Positions 16,407 to 25,040 are shown, counted from the first letter of the stretch. The stretch is DNA of 64,000 nucleotides from DASUFZ01 sp035541475 (GCA_035541475.1 DATKND010000025.1:120892-184891), one strand, 5' to 3'. Notes: a model not told the origin generated them from the sequence alone. Numbers and translations: made by a program.

Positions 16407-17912
16407 GTGCGGGCGCTGACGGCCGCCATCTCGTTGGCGCTGCTGTGCGCCGCCGGAGTCGCCGGCGCGCTCGCGCCCTTCGGCGTGTGGGAGAACCGCC
16501 TGCTCGGCCAGCCCGCGTGGTCCGAGAGCGATCCGGGCGCCTTCTACGTCGCTGCCGCGCACGAGCTCGCGTGGGGCGAGCCCGCGCGCTTCGTCGGACA
16601 CCCGGGGACGCCCCTGATGCTGCTGCTCCGAGTCGTCCAGGAGGGCTACTACCGGCTCGATTCGCCGGGCGATCTCTCCTTCTCGGCGTTCACCGCGCGC
16701 CGACTCGCGGCCGTGTACGCGCTCTCCAAGCTGGCCGTCGGGCTGCTGCACGGCCTCTCCTTCTGGCTGCTCTACCGCTTCGCCCGCGCGCTGACCCGTA
16801 GCGAGCGGGCGGCTTGCTTCGCCGTGCTCGGCTACGCGACCTCGCTGCCCGTCCTCTACTACCTGTCGCGCATCTCGGTCGAGCCGCTGATCACGATCTC
16901 CTTCTGCGGCGCCTTCCTCGCGCTCTGGCGCTACGAGGAGCAGGCCGGCTCGGGCCGCGCTGCGCGCGGGCTCGGTTGGGTCGCACTCGCGGCGCTCGCC
17001 GCCGTCACGGGCGCGGTCAGCAAGTTCAACTTCCTCGGCCCGCTGCCGCTCTTCCTGGCCGGGTATCTGCTGCTCGCGGGGCGCCGCGCCGCGCGGCGCG
17101 CGATCCCGGAGCGCGCGCGAGGGCTCGCGCTCGTGACCTTCGCCGCCGCCGCCGGCGCCGCGACCCTCGTCTACTCGCAGTGGATCGGCTGGCGCGACTT
17201 CTTCGCCTTCTGGCGGCTCCTCGCCGGCGCGACCGGCACGCCGCCCGGCTGGCGGCTCGGGCCGGCTACACCGCACGGGATCCTGCTGTCGTCCGAGCTC
17301 GCCTTCGCGGCGCTCGGCGTGGCGGGCTTCTTTCTGCTGCTGCGCCGCGCTCCACGCCTCGAACGCTCGCGCGCGCTCTGGACTGCGGCCTACGGGGCCT
17401 ACACCGTGCTGCTCTTCGGCTACCGCATCGGGGTCGAGCGCTCGCTGCTGCCGTTCCACTACTTCTGGCTGGCCGGCGCGCTCCTGGCCGTCTACTTCGG
17501 CGTCGCGGTGGAGAGCCTGCTGCGCCGGCTGCCCGAGCGGAGCGCGCGCGCGGCCGTCCTCGGCGTGGCCCTCGTCCTGTTCGCGCACGGCCTGGCGCTC
17601 TACGCCGTCTTCGATTCCCGGCGCTACGACGCGGCCGAGTACGCGCGCTACCGGCCGCTCTTCGCCCTGATCGCGGAGCTGTCGCCCCGGGAACTAGTCG
17701 CGATGCCCTCGACGCGCGCCGGCGCGCCGCCGCAGTTCGTGATCGTGTCTCCTCCGCTCGACTCGCGCCACTATCGCCTCGCCGACGAATTCGCGGCGCT
17801 GTTTACGCCGGTCCCGCCCGCCAGCCTGGCGCGCGACCCCCGGCGCGTCCGTGTCCCGGGCCTCGATGCGGAATTCGGCGTCGCGGCGGGCACGAAGGCC
17901 CGGCAGAACTAG
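16407..17912 (+). CDS. Polytopic membrane protein, GT39/GT-C-like
   Basis: A 501-residue membrane protein with roughly eleven hydrophobic segments and a short soluble tail. An acidic loop follows the first helix (SESDPGAFYVAAAHELAWG), as in ArnT/PMT-type transferases, where the Asp is catalytic. ARFVGHPGTPLMLLLRVVQ and FWLAGALLAVYFGV support the superfamily. It probably transfers a sugar or other group from a lipid carrier on the periplasmic face. The GTG at 16407 lies 1 bp after the methyltransferase stop. Together with the two genes before it, it forms an envelope-glycan operon. Confidence 0.7.
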   Translation: MRALTAAISLALLCAAGVAGALAPFGVWENRLLGQPAWSESDPGAFYVAAAHELAWGEPARFVGHPGTPLMLLLRVVQEGYYRLDSPGDLSFSAFTARRLAAVYALSKLAVGLLHGLSFWLLYRFARALTRSERAACFAVLGYATSLPVLYYLSRISVEPLITISFCGAFLALWRYEEQAGSGRAARGLGWVALAALAAVTGAVSKFNFLGPLPLFLAGYLLLAGRRAARRAIPERARGLALVTFAAAAGAATLVYSQWIGWRDFFAFWRLLAGATGTPPGWRLGPATPHGILLSSELAFAALGVAGFFLLLRRAPRLERSRALWTAAYGAYTVLLFGYRIGVERSLLPFHYFWLAGALLAVYFGVAVESLLRRLPERSARAAVLGVALVLFAHGLALYAVFDSRRYDAAEYARYRPLFALIAELSPRELVAMPSTRAGAPPQFVIVSPPLDSRHYRLADEFAALFTPVPPASLARDPRRVRVPGLDAEFGVAAGTKARQN

Positions 17913-17915
17913 CTC

Positions 17916-18455
17916 CGGCCGATCGGGTGGTGCGCGTGCCCGAGGGAGTCGCGCCAAAGCTCGCCGCCGCCGCGATGCTCCAGGGCATGACGGCGCACTA
18001 CCTCGTGCACGGCACGCGCACGACACGGAGGGGCGACGTCGCGCTCGTGCATGCGGCCGCCGGCGGCGCGGGGCTCCTGCTCGTGCAGATGCTCGCGCAG
18101 GAAGGCGTCACCGTGATCGGCACCTGCTCCTCCGACGCCAAGGCGGCGCTCGTGCGCGAGGCCGGCGCGGCGCACGTGATCCGCTACGACCAGACGGACT
18201 TCCTGCCCGAGGTGCGCCGCCTCACCGGCGGGCACGGCGCCGACTTGCCCACGACTCCGTCGGCCGCACGACCTTCGAGAAGCTCGCCTCCTTGCGGCCG
18301 CGCGGTCTCTGCGTGCTCTTCGGACAGTCGAGCGGGCCGGTGCCGCCCTTCGAGCTCGGGAAGCTCAACACGCTCGGGTCCCCCTTCGTCACGCGCCCCT
18401 CGCTCGCGCACTACACGGCGACGCGCGAGGAACTCGAGCAGCGCGCGCTCGAGAG
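17916..18455 (+). pseudogene. Quinone oxidoreductase (zinc-free MDR) remnant
   Basis: Relic of an NADPH:quinone oxidoreductase. VRVPEGVAPKLAAAAMLQG, VHAAAGGAGLLLVQMLAQEG and the cofactor region VTVIGTCSSDAKAALVREAG are in one frame; DSVGRTTFEKLASLRPRG and LGSPFVTRPSLAHYTATRE follow in the next frame, with the shift near 18243. About 100 residues of the N-terminus and the last 40 residues are missing. No start codon fits. It lies directly after the GT-C gene, so it is debris left by a deletion or insertion. Confidence 0.85.
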
Positions 18456-18486
18456 CCGGAGCACGACGCGCAGCGCCGGCGCGCGC

Positions 18487-19845
18487 TCAGGGAGACGAGG
18501 GCGACGCGCTCTCGACGGGCACACAGCCCGCGCGGTCGCGTAGCAGCGGCCGCAGGCCGTCGAGCATGTTGCGCGCGAGCCGGTCGCGGCCCGTCTGGGT
18601 CAGATGCATCGGGTCGATGAAGGCGTCCTGCCAGGCGCCGTCGAGCTCGCGCGAGGTGTCGATCACCGAGAGCCCGTACTCCGCGCCCGTCTCGCGCACG
18701 AGCCGCGTGTGCAGGCGGTTGGCCAGGATGCGCGCGCGCACGTCGGGGAACATCAGCTCGTAGAAGCGTACGACCTCGTCGGGGCTGTCGCTCGTGACCG
18801 CGAGGTTGAAGGTCGCGAGCGCGAGGTCGACGTGCATGGAGCGCGTCGCGAAGACGAGCTTGCGGTAGAGCTCGGCGTAGTACGTGCCGTGCAGGTCGGC
18901 CTGGAGGATCCGCTGGTCCACGCCCTGCGCGGCGCGGTAGCGGCGCATGAACCAGCGGATCCGCACGGCGTCCTCGAGCCCGCGCAGCAGGCGCGAGGGG
19001 CGGTCGGGTGCGCTCGGCGCGTGCCCGACCGAGATCTCCGGGATCTCGTGAATGAGGTACGGGAAGCCGTTGTAGCCGTGGTAGCTGAGGATCAGATCGG
19101 GATCGAGCGGCCAGATATCCTCGTTGAGCCGCGCGAGCTGATTGGCGAGCGTCCAGCCCGGCATGCCGGCGTTCACCACCTGCACGGGCTTGTTACAGCG
19201 GAGCTCCTTCGCGATGCGCTCATCGAGCACCTCGGGCCAGGGGCGGTCGCCGGCGGCGATCGTGGCGCCGAAGGTGGTGGACTCGCCGAGCGCCACGATC
19301 CGGTAGTGGTCGCCCTTGGCGAGCTCGATCTCCGGCCCGCGGAAGCCGAGGCTGTTGATCTGGTGCGGCGCGTCGAAGAAGTGGAAGCGCGCGCCCGGGA
19401 TCGTGACCATCGGATTCACGCCGCGCGGGTCCGGCCGCAGGTAGAGCGGGAAGGTGCGCGCCCACTCCTTGCGGTAGGCCTCGGCCCAGCGGCGGAAGGC
19501 GACGGGGTCGCGCTGCGCGGCCTCGAAGGAGTAGGCGGGCGTGATCGGGCGCTCGGCCTCACGGCGCGCCTGCCAGCGAAGCCACGGCTCGAGCCCCGCG
19601 ACGCCGATCAGGAAGAGCAGCGCGGTGTGCAGCGCGAATGCGCGTGCCGCCGCGTTGGCACGCCGGGCCCGCGCGGCCGCGATCCGGAGGCCGGCGAAGA
19701 GGAGCGCGAGGCCGGGGAAGAAGGCGAGGTCCTGATTCTGGACGTAACCCCAGGCCGAGAGCGCGAGGCCCGAGAGGGAGAGGGCCGCGGCCGCGACGGG
19801 CCGCTGGAGGAGTCTTTCGGGGTCGGTCGAGCCGGCGCGCGGCAA
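18487..19845 (-). CDS. SGNH/GDSL-type hydrolase with N-terminal membrane anchor
   Basis: A 452-residue protein with two or three membrane helices in the first 90 residues and a periplasmic SGNH-hydrolase domain. The nucleophile Ser is in GEST (S189), the glycine block is NAGMPGW, and the Asp-His dyad lies in DPMHLTQTGR near the C-terminus. Such proteins remove or transfer acyl groups on cell-surface glycans. The start used is a TTG at 19845 with no strong ribosome site and is uncertain. Genes of this kind usually sit near glycan-assembly genes, as here. Confidence 0.85.
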   Translation of the reverse strand: MPRAGSTDPERLLQRPVAAAALSLSGLALSAWGYVQNQDLAFFPGLALLFAGLRIAAARARRANAAARAFALHTALLFLIGVAGLEPWLRWQARREAERPITPAYSFEAAQRDPVAFRRWAEAYRKEWARTFPLYLRPDPRGVNPMVTIPGARFHFFDAPHQINSLGFRGPEIELAKGDHYRIVALGESTTFGATIAAGDRPWPEVLDERIAKELRCNKPVQVVNAGMPGWTLANQLARLNEDIWPLDPDLILSYHGYNGFPYLIHEIPEISVGHAPSAPDRPSRLLRGLEDAVRIRWFMRRYRAAQGVDQRILQADLHGTYYAELYRKLVFATRSMHVDLALATFNLAVTSDSPDEVVRFYELMFPDVRARILANRLHTRLVRETGAEYGLSVIDTSRELDGAWQDAFIDPMHLTQTGRDRLARNMLDGLRPLLRDRAGCVPVESASPSSP

Positions 19846-20113
19846 GTCGGCGGACTCCTCGGAATCGCGGCGCAGGGTCCGCGCGTGGCCGCGAAGAGTA
19901 GGGACTGGCGCGGTGGCGGTCAGGCGCCGCCGGCCGCGAGGAACCGCGCCTTCTGGACGCGATCGGCGTCAAGCTGCCCCCTCCGCGACCCCCGACACGA
20001 CGAAGGCAGGAGACCCCCAGGGAGCTCGGGTCATCCCGCCTGGCGCGTGCACATTCGCTTCCGCGGATCGGTACAGCTCCGTCACCGATGTGACACGAAC
20101 AGGTGTGATCCGC
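19846..20113. other. Intergenic region with an inverted repeat
   Basis: About 270 bp without a supportable gene, between the divergent SGNH hydrolase and a small plus-strand gene. The notable element is GTCAC-CGAT-GTGAC (20081-20094), 19 bp before the small gene. The rest has no recognisable structure. Confidence 0.4.
20081..20094. promoter_or_regulatory. Perfect inverted repeat GTCAC-N4-GTGAC, possible operator
   Basis: A short perfect dyad upstream of the ATG at 20114, followed by the related half-site-like AGGTGTGAT. It may bind a dimeric regulator or the small protein itself. No homologous operator is recognised. Confidence 0.35.
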
Positions 20114-20335
20114 ATGCTGCGCGAGTGCGGATTCGTCCTGGTCCGCAAGGAGCGGATCGACGCCCTCGTGCGGGAGCCGGCGAAGATCCGGACGCCATGG
20201 AAGCGCCAGCTGCTCGAGGCGGGGCGGCGGGTCGCCTCCGAGGAGCAACTGTCGCGGATGGCCTTCGCGGCGCACGAGCTGCGGCATCTGTGCGACGGCG
20301 TGATCTGCGAGGTGCTGCGGAAGCCGGAGTGGTAG
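20114..20335 (+). CDS. Small charged hypothetical protein
   Basis: A 73-residue protein (MLRECGFVLVRKERIDALVR at the start) rich in Arg, Glu and Leu, predicted helical, with Cys and His in HELRHLCDG near the C-terminus. I do not recognise a family. The ATG at 20114 is chosen since the coding-like pattern begins there; the frame is open farther left but reads as low-complexity sequence. An inverted repeat lies just upstream. It is isolated between an SGNH hydrolase and mobile-element debris, so it could be a remnant. Confidence 0.45.
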   Translation: MLRECGFVLVRKERIDALVREPAKIRTPWKRQLLEAGRRVASEEQLSRMAFAAHELRHLCDGVICEVLRKPEW

Positions 20336-20362
20336 TCGGCCGTCGCACCCGTCTTCGGTGCC

Positions 20363-20542
20363 GTGATCGAGTCGCTCGCCTTGGGCCAGCTTCCGACCGA
20401 GTTCGCCTCGTGCCTCTTCTGCGACGCGGTCTCTGCGAGCCCGGCCGCGCGCGGCTGGGACTACGAGTACGACACATCGTCGGATCTCTTCGATCTCGTG
20501 CAGTGCTCGGGGTGCGGATTGATGTTCGTCCAGCCGCGCATC
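20363..20542 (+). pseudogene. N-terminal fragment of a methyltransferase-type zinc-binding protein
   Basis: About 60 residues with C-L-F-C, a spacer of about 30 residues, then C-S-G-C in DLVQCSGCGLMFVQPR. This is the zinc-binding N-terminus common to SAM-dependent methyltransferases of polysaccharide clusters. The frame then passes, without a stop, into an unrelated transposase tail at RI/FGNLK, so the methyltransferase domain is lost. The chimera is most simply read as an insertion followed by deletion. Confidence 0.65.
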
Positions 20543-20707
20543 TTCGGCAACCTGAAGACGTGGTTGCGCGGAACCTTCCACGGTGTCAGCCCCAAGCATC
20601 TCCAGCGCTACCTCGGCGAGTTCACCTACCGCCTCGACCGGCGCTGGCGCGAGGGCGAGCTCTTCGGATTCGTCCTACGCCGCGTCGGGCGTGGCCAACC
20701 GCTCCCC
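20543..20707 (+). mobile_element. IS1595/ISXO2-type transposase, C-terminal remnant
   Basis: The segment reads FGNLKTWLRGTFHGVSPKHL then QRYLGEFTYRLDRR, which is the conserved C-terminal end of IS1595-family (ISXO2-like) DDE transposases. Only about 55 residues remain, fused in frame to an unrelated zinc-binding fragment upstream. A dispersed-repeat copy lies 40 bp downstream. The element can no longer move by itself. Confidence 0.75.
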
Positions 20708-20746
20708 CTACCGACAGCTTGTCGCGGAGGGAACGGCATAGCCAGA

Positions 20747-20792
20747 GGACATTCAAGCGGGGATAGGAATGCGGTCGTTATGTCAAATTGCC
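20747..20792 (+). repeat. Dispersed repeat, copy B (internally deleted)
   Basis: It matches copy A with GGACATTC, then AGGAATG, then CGGTCGTTATGTCAAATTGC, but lacks about 8 bp (the TCC and the next bases) between AATG and CGGTC. It follows the IS1595 transposase remnant. Flanking sequence to 21017 shows no gene. Confidence 0.65.
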
Positions 20793-21017
20793 TGGGTTCG
20801 GTTCGAGGCGACGAAACAGGCTCTCCTCCCATGCGCGCCCTACTGGAAGCGCGACACGCGACGGGGACGCCGGTGCGACAGGCGGAGGCCCTGGCGAGGG
20901 AGCCCGAGTGAAACGTCGCCGCGGGCCCGTGGGGGCGGCCTTGCTTCGGGTCGAACGGCAAGAGTAGGATGACGAGCGCCTGTTCGTGCGCGGCCTTCCG
21001 CGCGGAGTGGGTGGCGG
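20793..21017. other. Non-coding stretch upstream of the repeat protein
   Basis: About 225 bp with no supportable gene. It should contain the promoter of the repeat-protein gene beginning at 21018, but I see no clear promoter hexamers or a good ribosome site. Confidence 0.35.
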
Positions 21018-23579
21018 ATGCGGAAAACGTGGGTGCTTCGCTCGCTCGCGGGGATGCTCGCCCTTCCGCTGCTTCCCGTGCTCGCGGCCGCCGGCGCCGT
21101 GTTCTCGCCGGTGGCGCAGGGGCCGGACTTCCAGGTCAACAGCTACACGACCACCTCTCCGGCCTATCAGCTGTATCCCTCCGTTGCAGTGGCTCCGAAC
21201 GGCGAGTTCGTCGTGGTCTGGCAGAGCACCTCCTCGCCGGACTCGGATCTCGACTACAGCATCCAGGGTCAGCGCTACAGCTCGGGCGGCACGCCGATCG
21301 GCTCTCAGTTCCAGGTCAACGCCTACACGGTGGGTGCGCAGCGCTCCGCTTCGGTGTCGGCCGCGGCCGACGGCGCCTTCGTGGTGGTCTGGCAGAGTGA
21401 CAGCTCCTCGGGCACGGACTCGAGCGGCACGAGCATCCAGGCGCGGCGCTTCGACTCGAACGGGAGCGCCCTGGGTACGGAGTTCCAGGTCAACAGCTAC
21501 ACCACGTCCGCGCAATCTTTGCCCTCCGTCGGCCGGGCGGCGAACGGCGACTTCGTGGTGGCCTGGCAGAGCGACGGCTCGCCAGGGAGCGATACCAGCA
21601 AGACGAGCGTCCAGGCGCAGCGGTACGCCTCGAACGGGACGCCGCTGGGCGGCGAGTTCCAGGTCAACACCTACACCACCAGCTATCAATCCGGTCCCCG
21701 CGTTGCGGTCCAGCCGGGCGGTGACTTCATCGTAGTGTGGGCCAGCAACGGCGGTTTCGCGGACACGAGCGGCTGGAGCGTCCAGGCGCGGCGTTACGCG
21801 TCCGATGGAACGGCGCTGAGCGGTCAGTTCGAGGTCAATACCTACACGACGGGCACCCAGTGGGCTCCGGCCGTGGCGTCGGAGGGCGATGGCGACTTCC
21901 TGGTGGCGTGGCAGAGCACCGGATCTCCGGGGAGCGATTCCGATCAGGGAAGCATCCAGGGGCAGCGCTACGACTCGAGCGGCACGCCAGTCGGGGGACA
22001 ATTCCAGGTCAACACCTACACGACGGCGAGCCAGGCCGCGCCGACCGTTGCGACCGATCCTGCAGGTGGCTTCGTGGTGGTGTGGCAGAGCTACGGATCC
22101 TCGGGGAACGATTCCAGCGGCTACAGCGTGCAGGGCCAACGCTATGCCTCGAATGGCGCTGCGGTCGGGAGCCAGTTCCAGATCGATACGTCGACCAGCG
22201 GCTTCCAGGTCGGGCCTTCTGTCGCCTCGAACGCCCGCGGGAACCTGGTGGTGACGTGGTTCGGAGAGACTCCATTCTCCTTGGTTCCTCGCACGATCCT
22301 TGCGCGGCGCTTCGAGCCGATCGCGCTCGGCTCAGAGTTCCAGGTGAACGACTACACGACCTCGACCCAGATCCAGTCGGCGGTGGCGTCGGATGCGGCG
22401 GGCGACTTCGTGGTGGTGTGGGAGAGCTACGGGTCGCCGGGAACCGATCACGCGGGCACGAGCATCCAGGCCCAGCGCTACGACGCGGGAGGTAACGTCG
22501 CGGGGAGCCAGTTCCAGGTCAACAGCATCACGACTTCCTACCAGACGCTGCCCTCGGTGTCGGCGAGCCCGTCGGGCGACTTCGTGGTGGTGTGGGAGGG
22601 CGGCGAGATCGAGGCGCAGCGCTTTGCTTCGGACGGCTCGGCTCTCGGCGGCGAGTTCCAGATCAACACGTACGCGACGTCCTACCAGAACAGCCCCGAC
22701 GTAACGTCGGAGCCCGATGGCGGCTTCGTGGTCGTATGGCAGAGCAATGGATCCGCGGGGAGCGATCAGAGCAGCTACAGCATCCAGGGACGGCGATATG
22801 CGTCGAATGGATCGGCGGCGGGGTCGCAGTTTCAGGTGAACACGAACACGCTCTACGGGCAGTACGCGCCCTCGGTCGCGACGGATGCGCTGGGCGACTT
22901 CGTGGTGGTGTGGCAGACGCTGGTGACGCTGGGCAACACGGACATCGAGGGTCAGCGCTTCGCGTCGAACGGGACGCTACAGGGCGGCGAGTTCCAGGTG
23001 AACAGCTATACGACGTCCTTCCAGAAGTATCCCGTAGTGGCGAAGGCCTCGAACGGCGACTTCGTGGTGGTGTGGCAGAGCCGTGGGTGCTCCTGTGGAG
23101 ACTTCTCGAACGAGAGCATCCTGGGTCAGCGCTTTGCTTCCAACGGGACGCCGCTGGGCGGCGAGTTCCAGGTGAATACCTACACGACCGGCTTGCAGAC
23201 GCTGCCGTCGGTGGCGCAGGAGCCGAACGGCAACTTCCTGGTGACGTGGCAGAGCGAGGGGTCGTTTGCGGATGCAGACCTCACGCTGACGACCGAGGCG
23301 CAGCGCTATGCGTCGGACGGGAGCCGGATCGGCGGGGAGTTCCAGGTGAACACCTACAAGTTCCCGCCACAGCGGAGTCCGGCGGTGTCGGTGGATGCGA
23401 GAGGTCGCTACGTGGTGGCGTGGGAGGCGCGGGGCTCGGCGGGGACCGACACGGACAGCTACAGCATCCACGGCCAGCGCTACCTGCCCGAGTCGGAGAG
23501 CACGTTCGGGATGGCCGCGGGCGCGGCGCTGCTGCTCGCGCTGCGTCGACGCGACGTGCTTCGCCGCCGTCGGCGCTGA
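21018..23579 (+). CDS. Secreted 14-repeat protein with PEP-CTERM-like tail
   Basis: An 853-residue exported protein: signal peptide in the first 26 residues, then 14 tandem repeats of about 55 residues, each with the core FQVNxYTTxxQ, a stretch ending NGDFVVVWQS, a Ser/Gly/Asp loop, and SIQGQRYxSNGT. The pattern suggests a beta-propeller or beta-solenoid. The C-terminus is LPESES, a hydrophobic helix and LRRRDVLRRRRR, a variant of the PEP-CTERM sorting tail. It is probably displayed at the cell surface. The DNA repeats are diverged, so it is an old repeat array. No enzyme motif is seen. The gene stands alone with debris on both sides. Confidence 0.85.
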   Translation: MRKTWVLRSLAGMLALPLLPVLAAAGAVFSPVAQGPDFQVNSYTTTSPAYQLYPSVAVAPNGEFVVVWQSTSSPDSDLDYSIQGQRYSSGGTPIGSQFQVNAYTVGAQRSASVSAAADGAFVVVWQSDSSSGTDSSGTSIQARRFDSNGSALGTEFQVNSYTTSAQSLPSVGRAANGDFVVAWQSDGSPGSDTSKTSVQAQRYASNGTPLGGEFQVNTYTTSYQSGPRVAVQPGGDFIVVWASNGGFADTSGWSVQARRYASDGTALSGQFEVNTYTTGTQWAPAVASEGDGDFLVAWQSTGSPGSDSDQGSIQGQRYDSSGTPVGGQFQVNTYTTASQAAPTVATDPAGGFVVVWQSYGSSGNDSSGYSVQGQRYASNGAAVGSQFQIDTSTSGFQVGPSVASNARGNLVVTWFGETPFSLVPRTILARRFEPIALGSEFQVNDYTTSTQIQSAVASDAAGDFVVVWESYGSPGTDHAGTSIQAQRYDAGGNVAGSQFQVNSITTSYQTLPSVSASPSGDFVVVWEGGEIEAQRFASDGSALGGEFQINTYATSYQNSPDVTSEPDGGFVVVWQSNGSAGSDQSSYSIQGRRYASNGSAAGSQFQVNTNTLYGQYAPSVATDALGDFVVVWQTLVTLGNTDIEGQRFASNGTLQGGEFQVNSYTTSFQKYPVVAKASNGDFVVVWQSRGCSCGDFSNESILGQRFASNGTPLGGEFQVNTYTTGLQTLPSVAQEPNGNFLVTWQSEGSFADADLTLTTEAQRYASDGSRIGGEFQVNTYKFPPQRSPAVSVDARGRYVVAWEARGSAGTDTDSYSIHGQRYLPESESTFGMAAGAALLLALRRRDVLRRRRR

Positions 23580-23646
23580 CGAAACATCGCTCGCCCGAGC
23601 GCTTCATCCGTGTCCACGCGAATTTGCGTGCGTTTGGCTGAGGAGC

Positions 23647-23695
23647 GGACGGGCGACCTCCTGGCTAGGGCGTCGGCAGCTCGACTTCCGCCGAA
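23647..23695. repeat. 49-bp direct repeat, left copy
   Basis: Identical in 46 of 49 positions to 25434-25482, which is the 3' end and downstream flank of the dehydratase gene at 25452. Read on the minus strand this copy even encodes the terminal AEVELPTP and stop of that gene. The two copies frame a 1.7-kb insert holding an alpha/beta hydrolase and relics. Confidence 0.75.
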
Positions 23696-23718
23696 AGGTG
23701 GTCCACCGCCCGATCCGC

Positions 23719-24609
23719 CTAGCACGGCTGCGGCCTGCCGTCGCGATCGAGCAGGAACTTGCGCAGGGACCGATTCATCTTGGCCGGCACGTCCTGCATC
23801 AGGCTGTGGCCGACGTCGGGGAAGATCTCCAGTCTCGCGCCAGGAATCGCCTGCTGGGTCGAGATCAGATGATCGCGTTCGATCAAATCGTACTCGCCGC
23901 CGATGACGAGCACCTGCGCCTTGATCTGGTGCAATGCGGCGGGAGTCAGGTCCGGGCCGGAAGCCCAAAGCGCCTCCAACTCGTCGCTGCTCGGGCTGTT
24001 GGCGTAATCGGACGGGAGCAGCAGGTCGTAGAGATCCTCCACCAGTTCGCTGGTCCATTCATGCGGGGGCCGGGGCGGCTCTGGCGGATCTTGGGCGACG
24101 CCGGAAGGATCGTAGTTCGCGCCGATCACCACCATGCGGCAGATGCGTTCGGGATGCTCGGATGCGAGGACCAGGCCCGTGTTGCCACCGTCGCTCCAGC
24201 CGATCAGCGCGGCGCGAGCGATGTGGCGTCGGTCGAGCAGCTCGAAGACGTCCTCTGCGTAGCGCTCGTAGCTCAGGGACCCCTCGCCGCGCTCGCTGCG
24301 CCCATGGCCGCGGCTGTCCAATGCATAAACATGAAAGTGACGGGCCAGGAAGGGCAGCTGCGCGAAGAACGCGTCGCGATTGCCACCACCCCCGTGCAGC
24401 AGCACCAGCGGCGGACCCTTGCCCGCTTCGACGTAGTGCAGCGGGGTGTCGTCGTCGCTCGTGTACTCGCGCTCCTGGCCGTGGCCGCTGAGCCACCACA
24501 GCCCGTAGCGCAGCGCGTAGCCGGCAGGCCAGTCCGACAGGCCCAGCGCGGCGACGCTGCCGAGTCCGGCGAGCATCAGCACGGCCAAGCAACGCAGGGC
24601 GAGCCTCAT
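23719..24609 (-). CDS. Alpha/beta hydrolase with N-terminal membrane anchor or signal
   Basis: A 296-residue hydrolase. A hydrophobic N-terminus (residues 3-25) suggests export or anchoring. The oxyanion region is LLHGGGGNRDAFF, the nucleophile Ser is in GWSDGG (S139), the acid in GGEYDLIERDH and the His in DVGHSLMQDVP. Ester or lactone hydrolysis is likely; the substrate is unknown. The ATG at 24607-24609 is preferred over a longer frame because it starts the signal-like segment. It lies inside a 1.7-kb segment bounded by 49-bp direct repeats and near two dispersed-repeat copies, so it may have been acquired. Confidence 0.88.
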   Translation of the reverse strand: MRLALRCLAVLMLAGLGSVAALGLSDWPAGYALRYGLWWLSGHGQEREYTSDDDTPLHYVEAGKGPPLVLLHGGGGNRDAFFAQLPFLARHFHVYALDSRGHGRSERGEGSLSYERYAEDVFELLDRRHIARAALIGWSDGGNTGLVLASEHPERICRMVVIGANYDPSGVAQDPPEPPRPPHEWTSELVEDLYDLLLPSDYANSPSSDELEALWASGPDLTPAALHQIKAQVLVIGGEYDLIERDHLISTQQAIPGARLEIFPDVGHSLMQDVPAKMNRSLRKFLLDRDGRPQPC

Positions 24610-24735
24610 GGTCGCCGCTCCCGAAGTCGCAGCCCCTGGCTGTCCGCTTCCGGCGTTGCCTGTACACCTCGTTCCCATCTCGACCCTCCTCCCGCGTCAG
24701 GCCCCGGGGTGTCCACCGGTTCGGACCGGCTCGAA

Positions 24736-24801
24736 GCGGATAGGACATTCATGCGGGATTAGGAATGTCTGAGACCAGTCCTTATGTCAAATTGCCAGCC
24801 C
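24736..24801 (+). repeat. Dispersed repeat, copy C
   Basis: Complete copy starting GCGGATAGGACATTC and ending CTTATGTCAAATTGCCAGCC. The right arm of the inverted pair has one change (GAATGTCT). Same orientation as copies A, B and D. Confidence 0.7.
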
Positions 24802-24993
24802 AGGTGCGCTCCTTCGATTGGCGGACGCAGGCTCAGCTTGCCCGTGAGCGGCTCGAGGCCGATGCGGCCGCGGCGCGCTTCGCCGAGCGGCACCAGCGAG
24901 CGCTCCTCGACCCGGCCGCCGAAGTAGCGAGCCTCACTCCTGACCACGTTTCCATCCGCACTCGAAGCGGCGATGCCGCCAAGGAATTCCATC

Positions 24994-25040
24994 CGATTTC
25001 GAATGTCCGCGAGCGGTCGTTATGTCAAATTGCCGGCCCA
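24994..25040 (+). repeat. Dispersed repeat, copy D (left arm lost)
   Basis: GAATGTCC, then CGGTCGTTATGTCAAATTGC and GGCCC as in copy A; the left GGACATTC arm is missing. Its right edge directly abuts the terminase-like remnant. Confidence 0.65.

Larger units (their letters stand above)
24610..25040. other. Non-coding stretch carrying repeat copies C and D
   Basis: About 430 bp without a supportable gene. It holds two dispersed-repeat copies at 24736 and 24994; the ~190 bp between them has no recognisable family in any frame. It is best viewed as mobile-element debris. Confidence 0.5.

Noticed and set aside
20747..20792. Repeat copy B as the terminal inverted repeat of the nearby IS1595 element
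   Set aside because: I could not match the repeat to known IS1595 ends, and the other three copies have no such transposase next to them, so I only note the proximity.
21018..23579. CRISPR-like or satellite repeat array
   Set aside because: The repeats are about 165 bp, diverged, in frame and encode a regular protein; no short identical repeats with unique spacers are present.
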